This document shows positions 1 through 11,759 of a DNA stretch of 64,000 nt, piece after piece. The notes beneath the pieces are model-generated. The model saw only the letters and a program-made list of their open reading frames with translations, was not told where the DNA came from and searched no databases. Each line of letters begins with the position of its first letter. Position 1 is the first letter of the stretch. This DNA comes from Ophioderma brevispina (taxonomy: Eukaryota > Echinodermata > Ophiuroidea > Amphilepidida > Ophiodermatidae): NCBI GenBank assembly GCA_023653785.1, contig JAMKCH010011775.1, positions 1-64,000 of the forward strand, read 5' to 3'. The translations under genes were made by a program, and so were the position numbers.

Positions 1-2424
1 AATGGCTGCCAAAACCCGTCAAGGGTAAAAATTAAAGTGGCTCATGATCTCAATATTTTAAGTATATTACTCTCGGATATACAAAATCTGCTTTTATCAC
101 TAAATGCACGATTGTGACATCTATTTGAGTTATGCCGCCTCGCTAATTTTAGAAGCAAGGTTGTACTGTTGATTTATATACACAGCCTGCACAAGCGAAT
201 ATTCCAAATCTGGCTGTTATTGAAGGTTTTTTTTAGTTAAGAATGAATATATCTATCAATCTGGCCTCAATAAATTTATGAGACGTTTGCAGGACATCCG
301 GATTTAGGGTAATATTAAAGTTTCTACAGGTTAAACACCACCGTATATACTGTAGTTTTGTACAAACCGTAACTTTGGGCATTTTTGCCTTATGAAAATC
401 ATGAGAGAACCAACAATGTACGCCAAAATACAAGCCAAATTCAACAAATTGACTAAATTTTCAACATTATGTTGACCATTAATTTGTTTTGGTATAAAGC
501 ACTAAACCTAAAGAGCATCGAAAGCGCATCACAAAAATGCTCTTGAATCGGTACAGGTGATAGTGGGAATATCGATGTGAAATTGAGCGGGAAGTAAATT
601 GCCTCAAACTTACGGCCAGGATTAATTTGAGAAAACATAACTGTGCACATCATACCAATCATGAAATTACACCACCTCCTTGTAATAAAACTCGTGATGT
701 GAGACATTTTACAGCATTTTTCAGTTGCCATGCAAGAAGAAGTGCACCCAAAATTTATTTGAGGCTATTGCGGCAGGCATAGAGGTGTGTATCTTCTGTT
801 TCACAAGATGTTCAATGCAGTCTATTTGACCATCGGTATATCGTCCACTTTAGAGCCAGAAAATGGCTATGTCCAAAATATAGAATTTGAGATAGCCGAG
901 TTTAAAGTTTGATATTTCGTTAATGTACGATATTACGGGGTATAGGCATTATGAAAGTAATCATGGCCCTTGCGATCTTTTAATCCTCAAAAGGAATTAA
1001 AGGTTCACACAAATCTCACCCAAATTAAACCTGATCTGTAAATGAAAGGGTTTTCAACACAACTACTGTAGGTATAGATACAAGTAATGCCCATAACGGA
1101 CAAAACTCTAAGCCATATCCTAAATAATGGGAAGGTCTAGTTTTCTTGCTGTTGACAGGTGAATTGGTGTTTGCATTCGTCATATCACAGGAATATTGGT
1201 AGAAATAGATTCAATGATTAGTCGAGTCGAAAAGTCAAAGAAATGTAACATTATTTAAGTTGGGGGGGGGAACAAAGGCATCATGATCTTGTACATTCTC
1301 ACAAACACCAGTTTAATGTGTGTAAATCTCCATCGGAATGGAGGGAAAAAGGGTTGTGCTTACAAAACCCGCCATATCCAGGTATTTTCAGTCGATGTCT
1401 TTCATTGTTCAACACATGAAAGTATAAAAAACCACAAACAAATCTATGATTGTGTGATTGAGTATAAGGGCAATGATCATCTTTAATCTTTGCACAATTT
1501 TTGTGATTCACGTTAGTTAGGATTGTGCGCAAGAGATGAACAGAATTACCAAAAATAAAAAAAATAAAAAAAATAAATCAAGTTGTTTATGCTTTGAATC
1601 ATGCGAGATTGCAAAATACGTAGTTTCCCATGATGCCATCAATGTGTAAGATGATTGCCAAGCATATGATTGTCATTTTGTGTGATCCAATGGACCAGTG
1701 CTTTTGCCTTTATGTTTGTCCATGATGGAGTTGTAATACCTATTTTAGATAGTGGGGAATCTAGAATGCGGAGTTGATAAATAGTGACTCCATGGAAAGA
1801 CTCTTGGCCAGAGGGGGGGGGGGGGGAATTTATCTCCAGGATGGGCGATTGGTTGCAGTACCAGTACTGATATGTTGTATACCACAGGAGCTTGAAGCTG
1901 AACTGTCTGGACTGTCATTTTTTCAGCTAAACTAAAAGTTTAAAAAGATCTTTGATCCAGTTTGTGGTCCTAAAAGTGGGCATTTGCGACAGACTCCAGG
2001 TGGTATCATTTTGATTAATGCAGAATATCTGAGAGAATATTAGTGTCGTCGAGGGACAAATTAACCCGTAGTCTTAAGTGATGGACAAAATATCTTCAGG
2101 ACTGAAGATGATTCCTATGGAGTTATCATACCGGGGATTTATAAGACTTTGCATGCTGGCATTTTGGAATCTTCGGTGGTTGTATGAAATGTCTTCGTTG
2201 AACTGCAAAGCATTATTAAGTTCGTCACATAGTGAACTTTGCTTACAATCATATAAAAGCAGTGTTATATTATAAAATTCAGATTATTTGTTGTTGTTTT
2301 TAAAGGGTATTTCTCTGACCTTGGCGTCCACGAGACGTTACAAAAGTAATTATTTACTACTAGGAAATAAAATAATAAAACCTAAATATTGCATTAGAGG
2401 ATATAATTCCATTGCTAATCCCTT
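1..2424. other. Intergenic DNA without recognisable genes
   Basis: No open frame here has a recognisable domain. G runs lie near 1262-1270 and 1813-1826, and an A-rich stretch at 1549-1575. I see no splice-bounded exon, RNA gene or clear repeat structure. Confidence 0.5.
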
Positions 2425-2428
2425 TTAA

Positions 2429-3487
2429 AGGATTATTGTGTATAAATTATCGGCAAGATATAATGAACTATCTAAATTAAAACGTACCAGATGGTTTTCA
2501 TGGCATTGGAGTATTCCTTGCGAAAAAATCCAGATTGATTCCGACAAATATCACAACTGTACGCACGATCATGGAAGCTACCATGTTTATCCCCTGTGGT
2601 ATATTTACAACGCAGCATGCAATACCGAAAACAGAAGCCAGCGAAAAATATCCCATACTCGCATACATCACGTTGCAAGTTCCTCCACAAGCCTCATCAC
2701 TTTTGAATTCGTTGAGCGCACCAAAGGATAGGAGCGAAGTTCGTTAGAATTTTTTCTGACAAAAGGAAAAAATACACTTTTTTAAAAACCTCAGTGATAT
2801 GAGAAAAATGTGAAGAGGGTTTTGTTTTAGATATATTTTGTGATTAACAAATGGTTTTCGTTGGCCTACTCCTAAACACTAACAATCCATGAAAACGTGG
2901 ACATTGAAAAGGGGTCGCGAATATTGAGTTTTATCGCAAGTCGCACTGTAACCACTGATCTGTCTAGAGATCAGTGTTTCGAACAACCACTAATGCGCGG
3001 TTCAGCAATTACGTACTTTTCAATGTACCGAGTATAGCTTCTTTGTATGATGTAGAGTTTCCTAAGTTTATTTTAAAAACGATATTTCTTAAGAATCACC
3101 GGCTCATTTTATAAAAAATTCAGGCACAAAGTATGCCCATTTGATAAATGTATATATTTAAAGGAAAACGTTTTAAATTAAAGCTGTGTTTTTTAATTCC
3201 ATGTTAAAAGTAAACGCGATAGTAGTCTTTCATATAGGCAGAATGACTAACCACCGATCATCTTTGTCACATTTGTTGTGAAAGACTAAAAAGGGCTATG
3301 TGGCAAAAACGATAGCGTAACGAATAAAACGTGGGCGGGCTTCCTTAAATCGTCTACTGCTTCGAAAGTTAAGAGTGAAATATGTTTTCTCGCAAGGAAT
3401 ACTCCAATGACCATTGCAAAACATCTGGTTACGTCATATAGGATATTTCATTATATCATGTGCCGATAGATTTTACCAATAAATTCT
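2429..3487. mobile_element. TTAA-flanked non-autonomous element with long inverted ends
   Basis: The left end (about 2429-2535) matches the reverse complement of the right end (about 3383-3487) with small gaps. Shared blocks include TTGGAGTATTCCTTGCGA and ATATAATGAA. A TTAA lies directly outside each end (2425-2428 and 3488-3491). TTAA targets are typical of piggyBac-type transposases. The interior encodes no transposase I can recognise, so this is probably a passenger element moved by a partner elsewhere. The open frames at 2438-2747 overlap the inverted end and are not genes. Confidence 0.6.
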
Positions 3488-3723
3488 TTAAAGCTCATGA
3501 TCAGTTCGCCCGTTAAACCCATTAGACAACTGTTAAAAAGTTTTAACAGCATTTCGCTCTGTGATGTCAAGTTGAATAAGTTCGGTTAAGAAAATCTTGC
3601 TAAAGAGAACCAATAATGCCTGTAACCTCTCACAGCAGAGGCCGGTGGAGTTTAATTTACGCAACGATTTTCGTTTGAAGGTTGACATGTATGTTGAAGA
3701 TTTAATTATCAGAGTCGTCGCCG

Positions 3724-3747
3724 TCTCTCTCTCTCTCTCTCTCTCTT
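3724..3747. repeat. CT dinucleotide microsatellite
   Basis: About twelve uninterrupted CT units, followed by a pyrimidine-rich tail to about 3770. Confidence 0.9.
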
Positions 3748-4109
3748 CCCTCTTTCGATCTTCCTCTCTCTAAAAGAGATTCGTTGACAACGGTCTTTAT
3801 TTTCTCTCGTTTAATTGCAATTTCCTTTTAAGGCAAGTGAATAAACATCAAACTCTTCTTCTAATATCCGGTCATTACTGATTTTTCGATTTAAACCTTA
3901 AAACCTTGGAGTAGTATAGTCACCTACACCATGGTCATATTTCTTGTATGAATTACCTTCCCCAGAGAGGCAAGTCATTCGTATTGTATTTGCCAAATGC
4001 GATCAGCAATATGAATGCGATAAACACTTCTAACTTACAGGGTAAATTATATCGTCCTAAGTTTTTATCACTCGGCCTTCCCATGCATGTCTGGTGGTTA
4101 GGGACGACT

Positions 4110-4440
4110 ATGGTGAGCTAAAAGGGTCATAACTTATTGCTCACAACGCGTTGTTTAGCCAGCAAATCTTAAGTCAAAAAGCAACTCGTATGGTAAGCTA
4201 GAAAGGTCATAACGTATTGCTCACAACGCGTGGATTTCGAAAGCATGCGTTGTTTAGCCAGCCAATCAGAAAAGTAAAAAGCAACGCGTTGCTTTCCGAC
4301 AGTACTTAACGCGTTGCTTTCACTAGCAATGCGTTGCTAATAAAAGCAATACGTTGCTTTTATTAGCAACGCGTTGCTTTTTACCTTTTCTGATTAGTTC
4401 TCTAACCAACGCGTTGCTTTCATTAGCAAATATATATATA
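4110..4440. repeat. Palindromic CAACGCGTTG repeat cluster, copy 1
   Basis: About ten exact or near copies of the self-complementary motif GCAACGCGTTGC or its CACAACGCG variant, each centred on ACGCGT. The block AATCAGAAAAG next to one motif near 4265 recurs inverted near 4385, so the inner part can fold back. The stretch around 4190-4230 also matches the ends of the related clusters at 37.7 and 41.1 kb (AAGGTCATAACGTATTGC). It is probably a degenerate foldback element; no coding capacity is seen. Confidence 0.7.
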
Positions 4441-5091
4441 CATTGTTTTCCCGTCAAATTATCCGGTGTGTTAAATACTGGTAAGGTTATACAATCAGAT
4501 AATGATCGATATCCTAAAAAAAAGCGTATAATATGTTATTCTATCTTGATGAGTCCGGAAAATACACGTAGGCTGTATGATCTGTCAAGGGTCATCTTTT
4601 TAGTATGGTTTTGGTTATGTTTGGCTTGCACAGGGTGTTGGTAATAAATATGCGTTCTTGGACGTATTTAGCAAGCACGTATTTCATATTTCTCATCAGG
4701 ATTGGATAGCAGATAAAACAAATGGTAATGGTAGACTTTAATGTTATCATGATTTTAAAATGCTTAATGTTTCAGAACTTTATTTTATCAGTATTTGGCG
4801 AATTTAAATGGAAAAGAACTTTTGCTAAATTTCGTTGTTCTGATCATGTACTTGGTGTCGAAACAGGTAGATGGAAAGTATACCCTATGATGACCGAATA
4901 ATGTGTATTATTATGCATCTGTGGTACAATACCACAGTGCGATTAGCGCATACCGCCCAACACTGCACAATACGCAAAAATATTGGGCATTTGGTCATGC
5001 AACTCATCAAGCAAATACTCTGTTTTTATTAGTTTTGAAGCCATTTTAAAACTATTTTTGTCCAGTCAGCTTCTTCTTGCATAATAATAAT

Positions 5092-5208
5092 AATATTGGA
5101 TGGCTTTTTCGGCTGATAACAGAAAATATCGCCCTCGCCAAGAAAATATCAGGCTCGTCTTCGACTCGCCCGATAATATTATATCCAATATCTCAGCCAT
5201 CCAATATT
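5092..5208. repeat. Short inverted repeat (14-base arms)
   Basis: AATATTGGATGGCT at 5092-5105 recurs as its exact reverse complement at 5195-5208. A further shortened inverted block (ATTATATCCAATAT) lies just inside the right arm. It could be a tiny MITE. The 86-residue frame starting at 5100 lies mostly within and beyond it and resembles nothing known. Confidence 0.5.
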
Positions 5209-5869
5209 ATATAAATACTGGTCAGGTGGAAAATGAGTATCACTTTTTGTTGGTTTGCGATTTCCTTCATGACTTAAGAAAGAAATATTTACCCCAAAAA
5301 TTTGTGATGGCACATGTTTGTTTCACTGATGTCTACAACCGATGCTTCTTTATTGAATAAGCTTACAAATTACACCGATAGTGTCTTTGAATTAATATGC
5401 ACGCATTATGTGGTGCTCAATACACTAAGAGACTCCCATATTGTGTTGTTAAGACATTAATCAATTGCTCTTTTTATAATGTTTAATGGTTTTTTTGTTT
5501 GCATTTAAAATTCAGTACTGCCACCTATTGGAGAAAATGGTATAGTCCAGTTTAGTACAATGCATATAAGCTCATATGTGTGGAGAAATATCAGGATATC
5601 TTGTCCTAACACTCACGTATAGCTGCCAGAATTCGTATGACTATTATTATGATTAAATGATTTAGTAACAGCATACGAATCGCATGTAGATCAGGCGGCC
5701 CGAAATAGACAAATGAATAGCCGCCCGTTCGTATCCATCAACTCCACGTCGCACATTAAAACGGAGGATATTTTTTGCAAAAAAGCAGTTGAGTTTCGAC
5801 ATTGAGCGCATAAAATCGTTCAGGAGACAAAGTACTTTCAACGGAACAGGAATCAAAACACTAATAATT

Positions 5870-7108
5870 ATGAAAATGGTTAACCAGACTGATGAGGTAA
5901 TCAATATTTCGGTCAACCAGTCCAACGGGGATGAATCAAACCTATTACATCCAATGATATATCTTCTAATGTGGGTAAACGTACTGATAACAGCAGGAGG
6001 AAATTCAGTTACAATTGTTGCATTTTTACGAGATAAAAACATCTACAATAAGCCAGCCAACTTGTTTATCCTAAACCTTGCCGTGGCTGACTTAAAAGTT
6101 GGTCTTGTATCTTTGCCGGGATTTAACCTCTGGTGGCATTACGGAGACTGGATATTTGGTGAGAAACTCTGTAAATTTTGGGTGATAGTAGACTTCACTG
6201 CCTGTACTCAGTCAATGATAGCTATGTTATTGATAGGCTGGGATCGATTGTGGATGGTACGACATATTCAAAGTTACGTTAGCAAACAGAGTAGGAGAAG
6301 AACTCTTATATCATATTGACTTCCTGGGTCTATGTTACCTTCATTTCTTCGCAACGGTATTGCTTTGGGAGCGGTAAGTAAAGAGTGCAACATTGACTAC
6401 GCGTTTGGATTGCGATTTCCACCAACTACAGCTTAAAATTATACTATTACGAAGTTGTTTTCTAAGTTTATCGTTCCTATGTAGTGCTTGCTTACTTTTA
6501 ATAGGGGGTTTCATTGTTATTAACAAACGCGCGAAAAGAATCCATCCGGAGATACAGCATCAAGTGTTGCATCTACCCAAGACACCACTGAAGGAAATCC
6601 GAAAACTACTGCAATAATTGTGGACATATCGTGAAGAGACATGACGCAGGTCACAAATCTGGCAGAAAAAAAAAAAACATATGGTTCCTCAAAGAAATCA
6701 GAACATTGATGTGTTTGTTATCCATAATCCAGAGAATATGGACCCCAGTCACAATGTTTGGGACGAAATGCGGATGTCAAGGGGAAGGCCAACGGAGGAT
6801 AGTAAAGATGCAATGTACAGCTTTAAATGGGTTGGGTACAATAGCCATATGTTGGTTCCTATTAATGTCGTGATCCTATTAAAACTCTATCAGAGGACAG
6901 GTTGCTTGCATGGCATCATCTTTTCAGAATATTTAAATGGATTAATTCTGAAAGAAACCCATTTCTATACGTTGCAACCATATACAATTCAGAAAAAACT
7001 CAAAACGATGGTTCGTTGGTGGAAAGACTAATTCAGAACATTACGATTCAAAGAAATGGAAATCACAGTCTATCCAAGAGCGTTGTGTCCAATATGAAAA
7101 TTCGATAG
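5870..7108 (+). pseudogene. Class A (rhodopsin-like) aminergic-type GPCR, frameshifted
   Basis: This is a seven-transmembrane receptor of the amine class, closest in feel to histamine H3/H4 or muscarinic-type receptors. The ATG at 5870 opens a short extracellular tail with three N-glycosylation sequons (NQT, NIS, NQS). TM1 carries GNSV and TM2 carries NLAVADL. TM3 has the disulphide Cys (KLCKFW), the amine-binding Asp (WVIVDF) and DRL in place of DRY. The frame to 6319 ends inside TM4. Beyond it, TM4 (TSWVYVTFIS), loop 2 with its Cys (KECNIDYAF), TM5, a long loop 3, TM6 (GLGTIAICW) and TM7 (KWINSERNPFLYV, the NPxxY box) all follow in order but in changing frames, needing about six or seven one-base corrections. 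No intron is evident. It is either a recent pseudogene or an intact gene with indel errors. The ligand cannot be named. Confidence 0.8.
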
Positions 7109-7152
7109 CAGCTATTTGACAACAACTGATTGAAGGAATCCAAATGTGGTTA

Positions 7153-8176
7153 CAGGAAGTGTGCCAAAAACGGCAACATTCGAAACAAAATTATTAAAAA
7201 TCTTTACCGTGTCAATATTCGCAAAACTTGCCTTTACCCCATCCCAATTTGGGTCCCAGATTCCAGATACCTCAAATTAAAGCAATAGTCGATTACCAAA
7301 CACGAATGCAATTAATGAAGTTGTGACATATATCCAGGAGATATGGAGTGAGATTAAATGAAAAAAAGCCAACAAGTAAAGGCAAATAACAGCAAAAAAA
7401 CCGAGGCAAATTCCAACAAAAATAAAGAACGGCACCAAGGCAACAACATCCGAATTAATACAATTGAATCATCTTTTAAGCGTATCACACGGATTGATCA
7501 CATCCCAGGCGCTGGCATCGTACCAATCCCAACCGAACAGAGGGATGCAACTCCTTGCAAAGATCTACAAGTAGGAGTGGCCTATGCAAATGGTTGTTCA
7601 ACCGCACAATAAGTGTCAGAGTTTCAATGGAAATTACTTCCCAAAACAGAGTGGGAGTGGCCCAACTGAATTTAAAGAGACAGGAGGAAATTCCAGGAAA
7701 GCACCCCCAATTTTTCTCGAACCTAGGGTTTAAATATTTGGAATGCTACCAAGTATTAGATAACACCTGAAGTGATAAGCCAATACGCCGTCTTTAGGTA
7801 AGAAGATGATGATGGAGTCGTTTATGTCGGCACGGACAGAAGGTCAAAGCCTGGTTTTCTATAGGGTGACAACGGACATCGCGGCCAGTTAAAACAATGT
7901 TTGCGGTTTCTTTTGCACCTGTTGTCCAATAAACCTTCCAAAAGTTCTAGGTAGGGGGCGAAACCGATCAGTGAAAGTTTAGGAAAATCATATCCTTAAA
8001 AAAATCTCCTGCTGTCACTTAATGCTTTCGTAATTTGCTCTAATCGGGGAAAGGTTTAGGAGCTAAGAAATCGTTTACCACATGGAACTGTGTGGAAACT
8101 GTATCACATTTTATTGACAGTGCTTTTCATCTTCCAAAAAAAAATTATGAATGTTGCACTTTTTTGACACACTCTG
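7153..8176. mobile_element. Mariner-type non-autonomous element
   Basis: The left end (CAGGAAGTGTGCCAAAAAC, from 7153) and the reverse complement of the right end (CAGAGTGTGTCAAAAAAG, ending 8176) match imperfectly over about 35 bases, including GCAACATTC. Each is flanked by TA, the Tc1/mariner target. After removing the MITE nested at 7676-8018, about 680 bases remain. Short open frames at 7358-7612 and 7555-7770 lie in the interior, but neither resembles a transposase. It starts within 50 bases of the receptor's stop codon. Confidence 0.55.
7676..8018. mobile_element. TTAA-flanked MITE, copy 1
   Basis: It is bounded by TTAA at 7672-7675 and 8019-8022. The ends are inverted: AGAGACAGGAGGAAAT on the left and GTGACAGCAGGAGAT on the right when read inward. 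A directly oriented copy lies at 34650-35008, colinear over its whole length with small indels. It has no coding capacity. The TTAA target suggests mobilisation by a piggyBac-type transposase. Confidence 0.75.
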
Positions 8177-8399
8177 TATTACCGCATGGACTCTCTTTAT
8201 GTAATGCAAGCAGCCTTTTTCACAAAGTCAATAAGCGGTGTTCCTGAATGCAGCGAAGACCTTCTGAACACCACTTGCGCAAGAACTGTGGCAAAGAATT
8301 GCTCATTCTTCGAGGAAAGGTGATGCCACTACCGTCGACAAAGTTGATAATTTGGTTTGCCAAAGATAAGTGTTAATGTGGCTGAAAAAACGCAACAAG

Positions 8400-8660
8400 C
8401 CAGTGGCGGGGCCGGGGGGGGGGGGGTTATTACCCGCTCAACACCCCCCCCCCCCAGTTTGCAACAACGTATAAAATGACGAATTTTGGCAAAAATATGC
8501 GATTGGGGCCAAAAAAACAGCGATTTGGAGCCATTGGCTAATTGGGTAATTAGGAAAAATCTCCCATTTATCCCTACCCAGATTTAACTCTTGCCACCCC
8601 CCCACCCGAAAATCACTTTCCCAGTTTGCCCATTCCAAAAAAAAAAGGCTCGCCGCCCTC
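8400..8660. repeat. G/C-homopolymer-rich stretch starting with CAGTGGCGG
   Basis: It begins CCAGTGGCGGGGCC, resembling the hAT-like ends at 42086 and 58285, followed by runs of about 12 G and 13 C that can pair. The matching right end is not clear, so it may be a truncated copy. Confidence 0.35.
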
Positions 8661-8829
8661 ACGGCCGCAGTAGATTTGTTGAATTTGAGCCTCGTGCGTT
8701 TTGCTAGAAATTCATCTTCATTCGAAGTGCGATTGGATTCATATGCAAAGCCCTGTTGAATGAAAGATTGTTAGGACATCTTGTCATTATATCAAAATAT
8801 CAAACGAATAATTTGAGTTCTGGGACTCT

Positions 8830-9140
8830 CCATCAATTACACTTGTCCATGTGAAACCGCTCATCAAAAACAGGGTCTCTGATGTAATGATCGAAAAATT
8901 ATCGGCTCAAGATACTAGCGAAAGCAATTTCATCTCAACTAAGTCTTATCTGCATGAAAAAATGGCATTTATTCTCAGTGCAATCAGCATGCATATCGCG
9001 CCAGCACTGACACAGACACGCTTAGTGTAGTGAATGATTGCTTTTGCTAATCGACAAAGGACATGAAGCAGTTTTGATTTTGTTTGAGTATTCTGCCGCA
9101 TTTGATACCATCAACCAATTTCGTCTTTTTTCGAGAGTCT
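8830..9140 (+). pseudogene. Non-LTR retrotransposon (LINE) reverse transcriptase fragment
   Basis: Across changing frames it translates to a decayed CR1/L2-like reverse transcriptase. Recognisable pieces are a KNYR block near 8893 (from KNYRPIS), LSLICMK, and the motif A region IDKGHEAVLILFEYSAAFDT at about 9051-9110, which keeps the catalytic-region FDT signature. It is truncated on both sides; an inverted MITE copy follows within about 50 bases. Confidence 0.7.
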
Positions 9141-9149
9141 ACAAAGTCG

Positions 9150-9429
9150 GTCGGACCCATGGTTCAAAATAATATCTACTAATCGTTCCCCACAAGATGG
9201 TGTGTGAATGATAGAGCCTTTCAAGACATTCTACTAGCTGGGAGCTAAAGACATTATGTAACACATATGTCTGCACGACAGAAAAACTAAATCATCTTTA
9301 CACCTAAAGACGGCGTAGCCGGATTCTTCACTTAAAGTTGTGTCTTATACCATTGATTTGAAAATGCCAATAAAAACCTGGTTAAACAAAAATGAAGGCT
9401 GCTTCCTCTCGGGACCGTCACTTGTCTCT
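9150..9429 (-). mobile_element. TTAA MITE, copy 3 (inverted, diverged)
   Basis: Read on the minus strand from the TTAA at 9430-9433 it begins AGAGACA, like copies 1 and 2. It later matches them at the segments AAGTGAAGAATCCGGCTACG and TTTCTGTCGTGCA and at GGGGAACGATTA. The inner part is diverged and the far end is not identifiable. Confidence 0.5.
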
Positions 9430-9433
9430 TTAA

Positions 9434-10200
9434 ATATCAATGGGTGACGTGAATATAAACCAGATTAAATTAAACCAGCAATTAAACAAGAAGACGCAAC
9501 TTTCTCATTTTGGAAAATATAGACTAAACTTAAATTATCCCATTTCAAACATTTAAATAAACAAAAAAACAAAAAAACTTTGAAAAGTTTAATTTAAGTT
9601 TCAAAATACTAAAATCTCAAAAAATTTACTAAAACAATTGTCGGTGCTCTTTTATCCAGATCTTTGATCGTCTGTAGGGAACCTTGTAGTGTTTTCACAT
9701 AATATTTCGAAATATGTAAACTAGCCAAGTAGCCAAAAACTTAATCTTCTGGTTCTGGTGTGACAAAATCGAGTGATATTGTAAATTGCACTGGAGAGAT
9801 CAACTACAATATGGAAGTAGTATTATGGGTGTTGAAGGATGTTATGGCCCCATTTGATTGAAAAAAACAAACAAACACAAAAGTAACCACTGCAAAATCA
9901 AACTTGAGAGTTACTAAAAAATACTATGCGATTGTGAACATAGAACATTTCCCAGATAGGTTGTCTTTAAGTTTAATAATTAAATATTCTTCAAGGGTAC
10001 TGCAACCAACGCTAGGGTTTAGTAGTGTCCTCATCTCATTCACAATTACGGTTTATTTTAGTTATGTCAAATTATAATGTACTGTACAGGGATATTTATG
10101 TTGATCTGAATACTCTGATTGACTGATTGGAGAATACTTAGCTGACAAATTTATACTGAGTTAATTGAAGCAAAATAAAAACCACATCAATTAGATATAA
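9434..10200. other. AT-rich intergenic DNA
   Basis: I see no gene, RNA or structured repeat here beyond A-rich runs around 9560-9580. Confidence 0.4.
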
Positions 10201-10209
10201 AAGAGTAGC

Positions 10210-10720
10210 TAGTCCCGGAAGGGGGCCCACTCCTTGATGTGAGGGTATGTGCCTCGGCCAGGTGAAAGGTCTGGTCCTTTCAGATAAATGATACCAAAAA
10301 AATAGGGGGTCATTCGGTACACAAATGAGCAAATAATGGGGTTCATCATTATAAAACTTTAAGAAGGGGGTCGGGGTACTGCGGTAACAAACCTGAAGTA
10401 ATACGAAGTTGCCTTTCTTCGAGTTTAAAATTGCAGAAAGATAAAAAATTAAAAAAAAAAAAAAAAGCAAAGTTTGAATTTGGTGGGAGCATCTTTAAAA
10501 AAAGTGCATACTTTAATGCAAACTTGGAAAAAAGAAGAAAATGGGGGTCATTGCGCATCTGAGCTTTTAAACGGGGTCACTTGGAAAATAGTCTGGGTCA
10601 TCCCGCAGCACAAACAAAAGGGGGTCATGGGTAGAAGCCAGTTTGAAAAAGGGTCTATCCCGAGGTTGAGTGTCTCCCCACCATTACCAGTAAACTTGAT
10701 CAATGGCATCTAAACTTTCG
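10210..10720. repeat. Degenerate GGGGTCA-containing array
   Basis: At irregular 25-70 base spacing the plus strand repeats a core close to GGGGTCATT (near 10306, 10336, 10368, 10545, 10573, 10597 and 10620). The filler between is A/T-rich and includes a run of 16 A near 10453. The outer parts are C/G-rich. A related array, inverted, lies at 47530-47815. The open frames here (10138-10713) are artefacts of this composition. Confidence 0.5.
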
Positions 10721-10739
10721 GCTTGATATAAGGTACAGA

Positions 10740-11400
10740 ATAAATCAAACACCATGATAATTTTCTCTCTACCCCTTCCCGCGAGGTGTATTTTGTGGAA
10801 AAATGGGCGTGTTTAATTTTGTGTTCACTTTGTACAATTCACTCGGCTTGTTAGTTTCTAGATACTATGATGTGGAATTTAATTTATTGCTTAAGGTCAA
10901 CGAGAGATTCTGGAGTAACCAATTTGTGTATAATAGAAATTGCAATATAGATTAGACATCAAATAGATTCTTACTGTATGGCTACAGACATGTCTTAAAA
11001 GAGAGAAAAATGCTTATATTTCAATAGAAAAACATTAGGAGAATTTCAATTTGTTCCTATACAAATTAGAAATTCAAAATTTTTTAAGCTAAGAAAACCT
11101 TTCTCAGCTTAAAATCCACAGCCTAATGGGATTTTTGATGGAAAGGCTTTACAATCAGGGCAACATCAGTACTTTTCAATTTTTAAGGGACAACTGATAG
11201 TGAAATCGCTGTTGCATTCTCTACTTGTTGATTTCATATGTGTGTACAATTCTCATTGAAGAAATTCTTATGGGAAACAGTGTTAATGAAGTGGGTCCTA
11301 TGACCCCTCCCTGCCGGGAGTACACTCATTAACAGTGATGGGCTTCTACACGAGCCAAGACATCCCCATCATGTGGTACTTCAGATCCATATCTTGTGGA
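10740..11400. other. Intergenic DNA
   Basis: Nothing codes here. A small hairpin lies at 11086-11113 (AAGCTAAGAAAACC...TTCTCAGCTT). Confidence 0.4.
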
Positions 11401-11409
11401 CGTGCGTGG

Positions 11410-11690
11410 ATGTCTACACGAACACCGTTAACGTGTTACAACGTGAGTATTGCGCACTTTGAAAACCATATAAACGTGTGATAGTGCAAGTATCAAGCAG
11501 CGCGTAACGAACACGCGATTTTATGTGTACTCCGGACGCATTATAGACCGCGCTAGAAGCCGATTTCCGTTCCCTCACTGGCCTACGCTGTGCGTTAGCA
11601 CGATAAGCCAGTGTAGGCACACCGCGGCACGCACCGGAAGTACCATTCATCCGCATTAATGCGGATTTGGGCCTTGCGATAGAAAGCACA
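11410..11690. other. CpG-rich patch with palindromes
   Basis: CG dinucleotides are far denser than in the flanks. The patch holds the perfect 18-base palindrome ATCCGCATTAATGCGGAT (11649-11666) and a hairpin around 11577-11620 (ACTGGCCTA...AAGCCAGT). A 102-residue minus-strand frame spans it but resembles nothing known. It could be a MITE interior or a CpG island. Confidence 0.4.
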
Positions 11691-11745
11691 CACACCACAC
11701 ACAACCCCCCTACCCCCCACAAACATACTCACACACACACACACG
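11690..11745. repeat. CA microsatellite (interrupted)
   Basis: Two CA tracts are separated by a C-rich stretch; the second, about 11731-11745, is uninterrupted. Confidence 0.8.
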
Positions 11746-11759
11746 CAAAGTAAGTCATC

